A model generated the notes under the pieces. It did not search any database. It saw only the letters and a program-made list of their open reading frames with translations, and was not told where the DNA came from. A program made the translations under genes and the position numbers. A DNA stretch of 5,638 nucleotides from Phycocordibacter sp964398865. GTDB lineage: Bacteria > Patescibacteriota > Minisyncoccia > Phycocordibacterales > Phycocordibacteraceae. Location: positions 1 to 5,638 of the forward strand of contig CAYNOO010000024.1 in assembly GCA_964398865.1 (NCBI GenBank). The letters run 5' to 3'. How positions within the stretch are numbered: the stretch's first letter is position 1; the number at the start of each line of letters is the position of its first letter. Shown in pieces: positions 1-5,054 of the stretch.

Positions 1-1007
1 CCTATAACGAGATATTGAAGGAGTTTCCAACGATTGAAGAGAACGTCGTTTTCTTGGAGGAGCTTTATGAGCGTCTTTCAACGTCGGGTGTTGATGTCTT
101 GGAGTCGGGCGGCATGCTCGAGGAAGTTCCTGACGAAGTGGTGATGCGCGGCGGCTATCGCGGTGAAGGCTCAGCTCATGACTCTATTCAGATGTACCTT
201 CGTGAGATTGGTCAGTATCCTCTCTTGACCGGTCCTGAAGAGCGCGCGCTTGCGAAGCGCATTACCGAGGGTGATGAGGAGGCGAAGAACTTACTTGCTC
301 GTGCCAACTTACGTCTCGTCGTTTCTATCGCAAAGAAGTACGCTTCCCGTTCTTCTGACCTCTCGCTTCTCGACCTTATTCAAGAAGGGAACTTAGGTCT
401 CTTCAAAGCAGTCGATAAATTTGACTACACCAAAGGATACAAATTCTCTACCTATGCAACCTGGTGGATCAGGCAAGCCATCACTCGCGCGCTTGCAGAT
501 CAGTCACGCACTATCCGCATTCCAGTTCACATGGTGGAAACGATTGCGAAGTATAAGCAGATAGTGAGAAGGCTCGAGCAGGATTTGGGACGTGACCCGA
601 TGCCTGAGGAGATTTCTGCAGAGATGGGCGTGGATGTGGAGAAGGTCTACCAGATTGAGCAAATCAATCAGGAAACGCTTTCCTTGGAAGCACCTATAAG
701 CTCATCGGATGATGACGATGCGTCCGCTCGCGGCGACTTCGTTGCCGACCACTCGCTTCCAACCCCTGATCAGGAAACCGCACATCGCATCCTCGTGGAG
801 CAGCTCCACGAGATTTTGAATGACTTAACTCCGAAGGAGAGGAAAATCTTGGCAATGCGTCACGGGCTTGAAGATGGTATTTACCACACGCTCGAAGAAG
901 TAGGGCAGGAGTTCGGCGTCACGCGCGAGCGCATTCGCCAGATTGAAGCAAAAGCGCTTGAAAAAATCCGTACTCACGGTAAAGCGAAGAAATTGAGGAG
1001 CTATTGA
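1..1007 (+). CDS. rpoD: Primary RNA polymerase sigma factor (sigma-70 family, RpoD/SigA), 5'-truncated by window edge
   Basis: This is the housekeeping sigma factor, which directs core RNA polymerase to -10/-35 promoters. The frame is open from base 3 upstream of the first possible start (TTG at 15), so the gene begins outside the window. Numbering from that TTG, the visible 330 residues show: a region 1.1-like end (FLEELYERL, about 13-21); region 1.2 (about 56-88); region 2 (about 94-173) with the near-invariant YATWWIRQAITR, including W150, W151, Q154 and T157 that read the -10 box; region 3 (about 174-250) with an acidic stretch SSSDDDD (229-235) where the region 3.2 finger is expected; and region 4 (about 262-324) with the helix-turn-helix GVTRERIRQIEAKAL, whose R304, E305 and R308 match -35 contacts in E. 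coli sigma-70. The primary-type regions 1.2, 2 and 4 argue against an alternative sigma factor. The stop TGA lies inside the -35 box of the next gene's promoter, and there is no terminator directly after it. Confidence 0.97.
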   Translation, partial: YNEILKEFPTIEENVVFLEELYERLSTSGVDVLESGGMLEEVPDEVVMRGGYRGEGSAHDSIQMYLREIGQYPLLTGPEERALAKRITEGDEEAKNLLARANLRLVVSIAKKYASRSSDLSLLDLIQEGNLGLFKAVDKFDYTKGYKFSTYATWWIRQAITRALADQSRTIRIPVHMVETIAKYKQIVRRLEQDLGRDPMPEEISAEMGVDVEKVYQIEQINQETLSLEAPISSSDDDDASARGDFVADHSLPTPDQETAHRILVEQLHEILNDLTPKERKILAMRHGLEDGIYHTLEEVGQEFGVTRERIRQIEAKALEKIRTHGKAKKLRSY

Positions 1008-1031
1008 CATACTTTGAATTTGGCATAAAAT
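1004..1031 (+). promoter_or_regulatory. Sigma-70 promoter overlapping the rpoD stop codon
   Basis: A perfect -35 hexamer TTGACA (1004-1009) is followed after 16 bp by TAAAAT (1026-1031), one mismatch from TATAAT. The -35 box contains the rpoD stop codon TGA (1005-1007). Transcription would begin near 1038-1039, about 20 nt before the ATG at 1058. It is the best -35/-10 pair I found in the window. Its use in vivo is inferred. Confidence 0.6.
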
Positions 1032-1057
1032 AATCTTAACAATATCTTGATTTTTTC

Positions 1058-1210
1058 ATGTCGGAATCAGAGAAGAGAGTACGAGGTTACAACAAGCAAT
1101 CTAGAGAGTGCCCACATCCAGTCTGGATGCGTTTTGGTTGGACTCAGGACGGTTTTGCAGTAGTGGGTTGTTTGAAATGTGGAGATGAGTTGCTCCGCCT
1201 TGCGATCTAG
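1058..1210 (+). CDS. 50-residue protein with CxH...CxxC zinc-ribbon-like pattern
   Basis: A 50-codon frame runs from ATG 1058 to TAG 1208-1210 between rpoD and the nuclease gene. The N-terminal third is polar and basic (MSESEKRVRGYNKQSR). It is followed by C18-P-H20, an aromatic stretch (VWMRFGWTQ, residues 22-30), and C38-L-K-C41 near the C-terminus. The three cysteines plus histidine, spaced as two pairs about 17 residues apart, look like a minimal zinc ribbon or knuckle; metal binding is inferred. The frame is supported by this pattern, a consensus-like promoter directly upstream and a terminator directly downstream. No Shine-Dalgarno site precedes the ATG; the leader ends in a T-rich run. 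I do not recognise the family. Possible roles include nucleic-acid binding or partnering RNA polymerase or the ribosome, but nothing here tests that. The main alternative is a non-coding transcript, made less likely by the paired Cys/His spacing. Confidence 0.65.
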   Translation: MSESEKRVRGYNKQSRECPHPVWMRFGWTQDGFAVVGCLKCGDELLRLAI

Positions 1211-1240
1211 GATTTAGTCTAATAGTTTTAATTTTTTTGT

Positions 1241-1264
1241 TTCTCTTGGAAAGGAGAATTTTTT
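1241..1264 (+). terminator. Small intrinsic terminator after the 50-aa gene
   Basis: TTCTCTT (1241-1247) pairs with AAGGAGAA (within 1252-1258, one G-U pair), closing a GGAA tetraloop of the GNRA class. Six T residues follow (1259-1264). The stem has only two G-C pairs, so termination may be partial. It would end transcripts from rpoD and the small gene. The 3' arm contains AAGGAG, which otherwise looks like a Shine-Dalgarno site; see findings. Confidence 0.5.
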
Positions 1265-1297
1265 GAATTTAAATATGAAAACTAAAAGCTCTAACTG

Positions 1298-1303
1298 TAT
1301 ACT
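1298..1303 (+). promoter_or_regulatory. -10 box TATACT placed for a leaderless nuclease mRNA
   Basis: TATACT differs from TATAAT at one position. It ends six bases before the GTG start at 1310, so transcription would start at or next to the first base of the start codon. No convincing -35 box lies at 16-18 bp. The leaderless reading is inference, but no ribosome-binding site exists at a normal distance from this GTG. Confidence 0.4.
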
Positions 1304-1309
1304 AAGTAA

Positions 1310-2134
1310 GTGAAAAAAGTTTCCACAAAAAAACTAACGTATCCCATCAAGCACTGGAGTCATTCGTCACTCCTGTCATTTTTGAGAAATCCGCTCGCTT
1401 GGTATAAGCGATACGTCGAAAATGTGCGCGATACGCCCTCTACTCCTGCGGGTATTATCGGTCGCGCTGGGCACGTGGCACTTCAACATTTTTACAGTGG
1501 ACTCTCTAAAGAGGCGTCTGTAGCGCTCGGACTTGAGTACCTCCGGAATATCGCCGACTTTGAAGTGCAATTTGGCAAAGCAAAAAGCAAGCGAGCGCAA
1601 AAGGAGAAACGGCAGGCAATGGAGAAAGATTATCTTCAGGCCGTTGGCTTTTATCTGGAACGACCTCCAAAACATAAAGTCTTAGCCGTTGAAGTAATGG
1701 GTATGGCAGAAGTCCCTGGGCTTCCGCTTCCCATCAAAGCGATATCCGACTTAGTGGTGGAGTCGCGTGTGGAGAAAGGAGCGGTCGATATCGTTGACCA
1801 TAAATTCGTTGACTCTTTCAGCAAGCTTGGTGCAGCAAAGCCGCTGTTCGTGCTTCAGGCGATGTTTAATTACTACACCGTAGGGCAGCTGTTCGGTAAA
1901 CCCGTTCGACGCTTCATCGTCTATGAGTGCAAGAAAAAAAAGAACGCGAACGGCTCATCACAGATGCGGCGATATGTTCTTGATTTTAAGGAGTGCGAGG
2001 AGGAGTTTGATGTCTTTCACCGACTCCTCCGCGATGCTTCAGCAGAAATCGCACGGGAGCGACTATATCTTCCCAATCCGTCGGACATGTTTGAAGGGGA
2101 GAACTCTTTTGATATCTATCGACTAGGTCTCTGA
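1310..2134 (+). CDS. Stand-alone PD-(D/E)XK nuclease, RecB/Cas4-like family
   Basis: This 274-residue protein has the ordered motifs of the RecB-type nuclease domain (PDDEXK_1 superfamily). They are an N-terminal HWSHSSLLSFLRNP (15-28), matching the usual 'S.S.L..y..CP' entry; GRAGH with H55 (motif I); ISD with D147 (metal ligand); IVDHK with D163 and K165 (the D/E-x-K motif); and the later Q183 and Y188 (QAMFNYY), the Q-motif. The complete set predicts an active Mg2+-dependent DNA nuclease in the cytoplasm. GTG 1310 is the only good start because TAA (1307-1309) is the in-frame codon just before it. In Cas4 and AddB the C-terminal segment after 'PNPS' carries iron-sulfur cysteines. Here that segment (PNPSDMFEGENSFDIYRLG) has none, and the only cysteines are C207 and C229 elsewhere. 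There is no helicase domain, helicase gene or CRISPR array nearby. It could act in repair, replication-end processing or defence; the sequence does not decide. Confidence 0.85.
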   Translation: MKKVSTKKLTYPIKHWSHSSLLSFLRNPLAWYKRYVENVRDTPSTPAGIIGRAGHVALQHFYSGLSKEASVALGLEYLRNIADFEVQFGKAKSKRAQKEKRQAMEKDYLQAVGFYLERPPKHKVLAVEVMGMAEVPGLPLPIKAISDLVVESRVEKGAVDIVDHKFVDSFSKLGAAKPLFVLQAMFNYYTVGQLFGKPVRRFIVYECKKKKNANGSSQMRRYVLDFKECEEEFDVFHRLLRDASAEIARERLYLPNPSDMFEGENSFDIYRLGL

Positions 2135-2144
2135 ACGAGGCGTT

Positions 2145-2205
2145 AGCTTTCAGGTTCCAGGTGCCAGCTGTAATTTAAAAAGCTAAAAGCCGGAACCTGA
2201 CAGCT
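2145..2205. repeat. Imperfect 61-bp palindrome made of 7-bp units
   Basis: The left arm 2145-2158 (AGCTTTCAGGTTCC) and right arm 2192-2205 (GGAACCTGACAGCT) pair at 13 of 14 positions. The 33-bp interior continues the pattern weakly around a central TTTAAA (2174-2179). Read outwards in, each half resembles a run of 7-bp units of the type AGSTKYC. It fills the gap between two converging genes. The stem could act as a two-way terminator, but neither side has a T-tract, so it may instead be a small repetitive intergenic element. Confidence 0.6.
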
Positions 2206-2214
2206 TCCTAATTA

Positions 2215-2901
2215 CTATTTTCCAGCCAAAATTCCATCGATAAGTGTTTTCATTGATTCGATTGGCTGTGAGCCAGGAATAGCGTATCTCTTTCCATTCT
2301 TAGCGATAGCGAAAGAAAATGGGGTTCCTTGACCGCCTGCAGCGATAGCGTCATTGAATTCTGCGCTTATCTTGTCTTGGTAGGTACCGCTTGCAACGCA
2401 CGTATCGAAGTCCTTACCGTTTACCCCCACCCCTTCCGCCGTTGCAGTGAGCTTGGTCATGTCAAAGAACGTGTTGATAGGAGACTGGAGAAGAATTGAA
2501 TCGAGGAACTTGAAGTATGCGTCATTTCCGGCGAGTGCCGCTACGCATTCTGCTCCGAGAGCGAGTTTGGGCGCGTTCGGATGGAGTTGTTGCAAGGGGA
2601 AGTTACGGATGACCCACGCCACTTTGGTGCCATATGTAGTCATGACCTGCTTCATCGTGCCGTCAAACTGCTTACAGAACGGGCACTCTAAGTCGGTGTA
2701 TTCAACGATGACCACCTCTGCATCCATGCTTCCGCGAATGTGGTCAGCAGCAGTTACGGCAGGAACGTCTTTCACTGTGACGTTTGGCGTTGTTCCAGTA
2801 GTGGGTGTTGCTGTGCGTCCAATAAAAAAGAGAGCACCTGCAATGAGGGCGCCGGCGATGACAATAGCGAGAGGAACAGCAAGAGTTTGTTTTTGAAGCA
2901 T
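2215..2901 (-). CDS. Membrane-anchored DsbA-like thiol:disulfide oxidoreductase
   Basis: The protein is a thioredoxin-fold oxidoreductase of the DsbA/DSBA-like 'thioredoxin_4' group, predicted to oxidise or shuffle disulfides on exported proteins outside the cytoplasmic membrane. From ATG 2901 it has 228 residues: a short N-terminus, a membrane segment (about 8-28), a Thr/Pro-rich linker (29-50), then the catalytic domain with D70-L-E-C73-P-F-C76, and the cis-proline loop G192-T-P194. The insert between these is alpha-helical in character. A second cysteine pair, C119 and C168, may form a structural disulfide. The frame is open 20 codons further upstream (ATG at 2961), but that start would overlap the divergent uppP gene and put a polar and hydrophobic extension before the anchor, so 2901 is preferred. 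No DsbB or VKOR partner is in the window. It converges on the nuclease gene and diverges from uppP. Confidence 0.93.
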   Translation of the reverse strand: MLQKQTLAVPLAIVIAGALIAGALFFIGRTATPTTGTTPNVTVKDVPAVTAADHIRGSMDAEVVIVEYTDLECPFCKQFDGTMKQVMTTYGTKVAWVIRNFPLQQLHPNAPKLALGAECVAALAGNDAYFKFLDSILLQSPINTFFDMTKLTATAEGVGVNGKDFDTCVASGTYQDKISAEFNDAIAAGGQGTPFSFAIAKNGKRYAIPGSQPIESMKTLIDGILAGK

Positions 2902-2944
2902 AAGAATTCTAGTTAGTATTACATGATAGGATACCACAAAGAAT
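2902..2944. promoter_or_regulatory. 43-bp divergent promoter region between dsbA-like gene and uppP
   Basis: For uppP, TGATAGGAT (2924-2932) resembles an extended -10 (TGn plus TAGGAT), ending 12 bases before ATG 2945. For the minus-strand gene, TGTAATACT (2923 down to 2915) resembles an extended -10, ending 13 bases before ATG 2901. The two boxes overlap, so the polymerases would compete for the same DNA. Either mRNA would have a leader of only about 5-8 nt, without a Shine-Dalgarno site. Any -35 boxes would lie inside the opposite coding sequence. Confidence 0.4.
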
Positions 2945-3769
2945 ATGCACGATTGGCTCATTTTCAGCGTTTTAGGACTCGTTCAGGGAATCACTGAGTT
3001 CTTGCCTATATCGTCGTCGGGGCATCTCATCATTGCGCGTGAACTCTTTAGTGCCTCCACAACAAACGGTCTTGCAGTAGACGCCGTATTGCAATTTGGC
3101 ACCATTCTTGCTGTTGTTGTTTACTTTTTCAAAGACCTTCTGCAGCTTGCTTCTACGGCGCTTAAGAAAGTGACAGGTCGGGCAGTGAAAGAGGAAGATA
3201 GCAAGCTTCTCATAGCGCTGATTGTTGGCACCATTCCTGCTCTTGTCTTGGGGCTTTTTCTAGAAAAGACTATGGACACCATATTCCGGAATACTCACCT
3301 CGTTGCGTACGCTCTCATCGCAGGGTCGTTCGTATTTCTTATCGCCGAATATATTTCAAAGCGCAAAGGACTTTCCTTGGGCATGCAGGCAGTTGGTTTT
3401 TCTCAAGCTCTTTTTATAGGGATATTTCAATCATTTGCGCTCATTCCTGGCATGAGCCGCTCAGGCATGACTATTTCTGGAGGATTATTCTTAGGTCTTT
3501 CGCGTGAGGCAGCGGCTCGGTTTGGTTTTCTTCTTTCGGTTCCAATCATAGCGGGGGCAGGACTGAAAAAACTTTTGGAACTTAGCACCGCAGGTGAACT
3601 CATCTCCATTGGCGCACCACTTCTCTTAGGAAGTGCTGTGGCATTTGTGAGTGGTCTTGCCGCTATTCACTTGCTGTTGAAGTTCTTACGAACGCATCCT
3701 TTATATGTCTTTGCGGTTTACCGAGTACTGATCGCTGTCGCCATACTCCTATTTCTGTCGCCACTCTAA
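2945..3769 (+). CDS. uppP: Undecaprenyl-diphosphate phosphatase (BacA/UppP family)
   Basis: This integral membrane enzyme removes a phosphate from undecaprenyl diphosphate to regenerate the lipid carrier used for peptidoglycan and other envelope polymers; overexpression gives bacitracin resistance. The 274-residue length is normal for the family. Both signatures are intact: Q14-G-I-T-E18-F-L-P-I-S-S24-S-G-H27, and P168-G-M-S-R172-S-G-M-T. By alignment with the E. coli enzyme, E18, S24, H27 and R172 correspond to E21, S27, H30 and R174, and Q14 takes the place of E17, a common E/Q alternative. Several hydrophobic helices follow, including about 45-62, 88-105, 117-135, 149-166, 191-206, 223-246 and 253-272. 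ATG 2945 is chosen because the hydrophobic first helix and motif begin directly after it; no Shine-Dalgarno site is present. It has its own promoter and converges on the next gene across a strong hairpin. Confidence 0.97.
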   Translation: MHDWLIFSVLGLVQGITEFLPISSSGHLIIARELFSASTTNGLAVDAVLQFGTILAVVVYFFKDLLQLASTALKKVTGRAVKEEDSKLLIALIVGTIPALVLGLFLEKTMDTIFRNTHLVAYALIAGSFVFLIAEYISKRKGLSLGMQAVGFSQALFIGIFQSFALIPGMSRSGMTISGGLFLGLSREAAARFGFLLSVPIIAGAGLKKLLELSTAGELISIGAPLLLGSAVAFVSGLAAIHLLLKFLRTHPLYVFAVYRVLIAVAILLFLSPL

Positions 3770-3778
3770 AGTATATCC

Positions 3779-3847
3779 TTCAGGTTTTTTGATTTGATAT
3801 ATCATATCAGCGATATGATATATCAAATCACTTGACTCAATCCTGAA
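3779..3847. repeat. Long hairpin element: perfect 19-bp stem with outer 6-bp stem
   Basis: Arms 3790-3808 (TGATTTGATATATCATATC) and 3812-3830 are exact reverse complements around the triloop AGC (3809-3811). An outer pair TTCAGG (3779-3784) / CCTGAA (3842-3847) encloses it in phase, separated by a short uneven internal loop. Each arm also contains the self-complementary GATATATC. It lies between the converging uppP and Ig-like genes. It may end transcription from both sides, but the run of six T lies before the stem on the plus strand, not after it, so it is not a canonical intrinsic terminator. A protein-binding site or a cruciform is the alternative. Confidence 0.7.
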
Positions 3848-3849
3848 TG

Positions 3850-4695
3850 CTAGCTTCTTTTCGATCCCTTTGTTCGTGACAGTCCTTTCCCTAAGAGGTA
3901 GAGAATGGCTAGCATAAGGAGTATTAAGAGGGGATAGAAGATCCATACATAGCTCACCAGGAAGAGAAGTATAGTCTGGAGCACTCGCATAAGTCCTGAC
4001 GATGCAGGAGCACTTGCGGCGGAAGCGGTCATGCTAGGTGCCCGGTATGTCGTAGCACTCAAGACTGTTCCTTGGGACTCAGTGTTGTTATCTGTGGCGG
4101 GTGAGTTTTCTGTGCCCGCCAGAGAGTTCTCAAGGGACGTCACTGCGCTTTTTCGGATCTGCTCTGTCTCTTTGAATACTATGCCCCCAACTGATGCGAC
4201 TACAGGCAGTGCGGCGGCAGTAGCGTTTGAAATCGCACCCGTGGCAGTAGAGATTGCTTGAACGATTGCAGGTTGTGGCGGCGCAGGGGCAACCTCCACG
4301 CTTATTTCTCCGGTTACGTTGCCGTCTAGCGAAACAGCTTGTTTAAGGTTCACGTCACTCGCATTTTCCATGCGAGCCTTGAGAGTGTGCGTCCCTTCTG
4401 TAGCTTTCCATGCAGCGGATACGATTTTGGACTCTCCTGCGACAAGTTCAAAATGTGCAGTACCTATTTCACTCTCGTCCACGGTGAAGACTGCGTCCCC
4501 ACTTATCTTTGCGGTACCAGCGTTATACACGGGCGTTGAAATCTGCACAGCGTCACCGTCGATAAGCGAGCTTTTTGAAAGCCACAAGGGGCTCTCTGGG
4601 AAGCCTCCAGAGATGTTCGTATCTGCAATGGCGAAGAGAGGGGAAAGAGTGATGACAAGTAAAGGTACAAGGAGCAGGCTTCGCTCGTGTTTCAT
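3850..4695 (-). CDS. Exported Ig-like (CARDB-type) protein with C-terminal membrane anchor
   Basis: The 281-residue protein begins with a Sec-type signal peptide (basic MKHER, hydrophobic 7-21, likely cleavage after A22-I-A24). Residues about 36-115 form a beta-rich domain with the look of CARDB or a bacterial Ig-like fold: 'SLIDGDAVQISTPVYNAG', followed later by 'GESKIVSAAWKATEGTHTLKA'. A low-complexity Ala/Pro/Thr/Ser stretch (about 135-235) resembles an extended stalk. A strong membrane segment (about 238-268) and a short basic tail (KGLSRTKGSKRS) then place the N-terminal domain outside and the tail in the cytoplasm. The mature part has no cysteine, so it is not a substrate of the nearby oxidoreductase. 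No sortase motif is present. Function is unknown; adhesion, surface scaffolding or sensing of an envelope partner are guesses. Domain assignment to CARDB is moderate; export and anchoring are well supported. Confidence 0.88.
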   Translation of the reverse strand: MKHERSLLLVPLLVITLSPLFAIADTNISGGFPESPLWLSKSSLIDGDAVQISTPVYNAGTAKISGDAVFTVDESEIGTAHFELVAGESKIVSAAWKATEGTHTLKARMENASDVNLKQAVSLDGNVTGEISVEVAPAPPQPAIVQAISTATGAISNATAAALPVVASVGGIVFKETEQIRKSAVTSLENSLAGTENSPATDNNTESQGTVLSATTYRAPSMTASAASAPASSGLMRVLQTILLFLVSYVWIFYPLLILLMLAILYLLGKGLSRTKGSKRS

Positions 4696-4710
4696 ATACT
4701 CAATTGTATA
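4696..4710 (-). promoter_or_regulatory. -10 box of the Ig-like gene, close to its ATG
   Basis: On the minus strand TACAAT (4708 down to 4703; one mismatch to TATAAT, preceded by TA) ends seven bases before the ATG at 4695, so the transcript would begin at or next to the start codon. No convincing -35 box is visible. Two 5-bp inverted arms, TATAC (4695-4699) and GTATA (4706-4710), straddle the same spot and could be an operator, though arms this short occur by chance. Confidence 0.4.
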
Positions 4711-5054
4711 CCGTTCTCTACCTATGCACGGAGTCTTTAAAGAGGTTTGTCAGATTTTTACTATATTTTCGTTTAAAATTCTAAAAGTTTCTTTTTGTAA
4801 AAAATAACCCATGTCCTATAGGGAGAAAGAAGGAATATTTTAGAGCTTCAAAAAGGGCTTTTGTAAAGGACACTTGGTTATTGATTCGGGCTATATAGAC
4901 ATTTTAAATTTTTTGTGTTCTTTTTAAAAAAACCTCTTTCATAGTTTCATCATGAAGAGTACTGTGCTAATTGAGTATGGTGGGTGGATTCTCGCCGTTC
5001 TTTTCAAATCATTTTTATAATAGCCATTAATTAAATTATATAAAATTAAAAAAT
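4711..5054. other. AT-rich divergent intergenic region without a supported gene
   Basis: About 340 bp between two divergent genes is clearly richer in A and T than the coding parts, with several A and T runs. Frames in it are at most about 22 codons; the longest notable one is plus 4952-5020 (hydrophobic, beginning MKSTVLIEYGGW), which I do not call. A 10-bp inverted pair, AAAGAGGTTT (4739-4748) and AAACCTCTTT (4930-4939), is present. No tRNA-like fold or strong terminator is seen. The right end carries the promoter of the repeat-protein gene. Confidence 0.6.
5016..5046 (+). promoter_or_regulatory. Candidate -10 boxes for the RTX-like gene
   Basis: A perfect TATAAT lies at 5016-5021, but no -35-like hexamer is at 16-18 bp. 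It would give a leader of about 27 nt of pure A/T-rich sequence with no Shine-Dalgarno site. A second box, TAAAAT at 5041-5046, ends eight bases before ATG 5055 and would give an almost leaderless message. The sequence cannot decide between them. Confidence 0.4.

Noticed and set aside
1923..2126. A 67-codon plus-strand frame inside the nuclease gene
   Set aside because: It lies wholly within a gene with intact catalytic motifs and shows no domain or start signal of its own.
1310..2134. Cas4 of a CRISPR-Cas locus
   Set aside because: There is no repeat array, no other cas gene in the window and no iron-sulfur cysteine cluster in the protein.
2447..2896. A 149-codon plus-strand frame opposite the DsbA-like gene
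   Set aside because: It is the complementary shadow of a recognised protein with CPFC and cis-proline motifs on the other strand.
2902..2961. A longer form of the DsbA-like protein starting 20 codons upstream at 2961
   Set aside because: It would overlap the start of divergent uppP and place an odd extension before the membrane anchor; ATG 2901 sits directly before the anchor.
3784..3830. The hairpin after uppP as a standard rho-independent terminator
   Set aside because: The stem has only four G-C pairs in 19, and the T-run precedes it; downstream on either strand there is no T-tract.
3749..3946. A 65-codon minus-strand frame that reads through the 19-bp hairpin
   Set aside because: It overlaps the end of the Ig-like gene in another frame and its content comes from translating the palindrome; no protein features.
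4952..5020. A 22-codon hydrophobic frame (MKSTVLIEYGGW...) in the AT-rich gap, possibly a small membrane peptide
   Set aside because: No ribosome-binding site or convincing promoter, its end overlaps a perfect TATAAT box, and frames of this length are common by chance.
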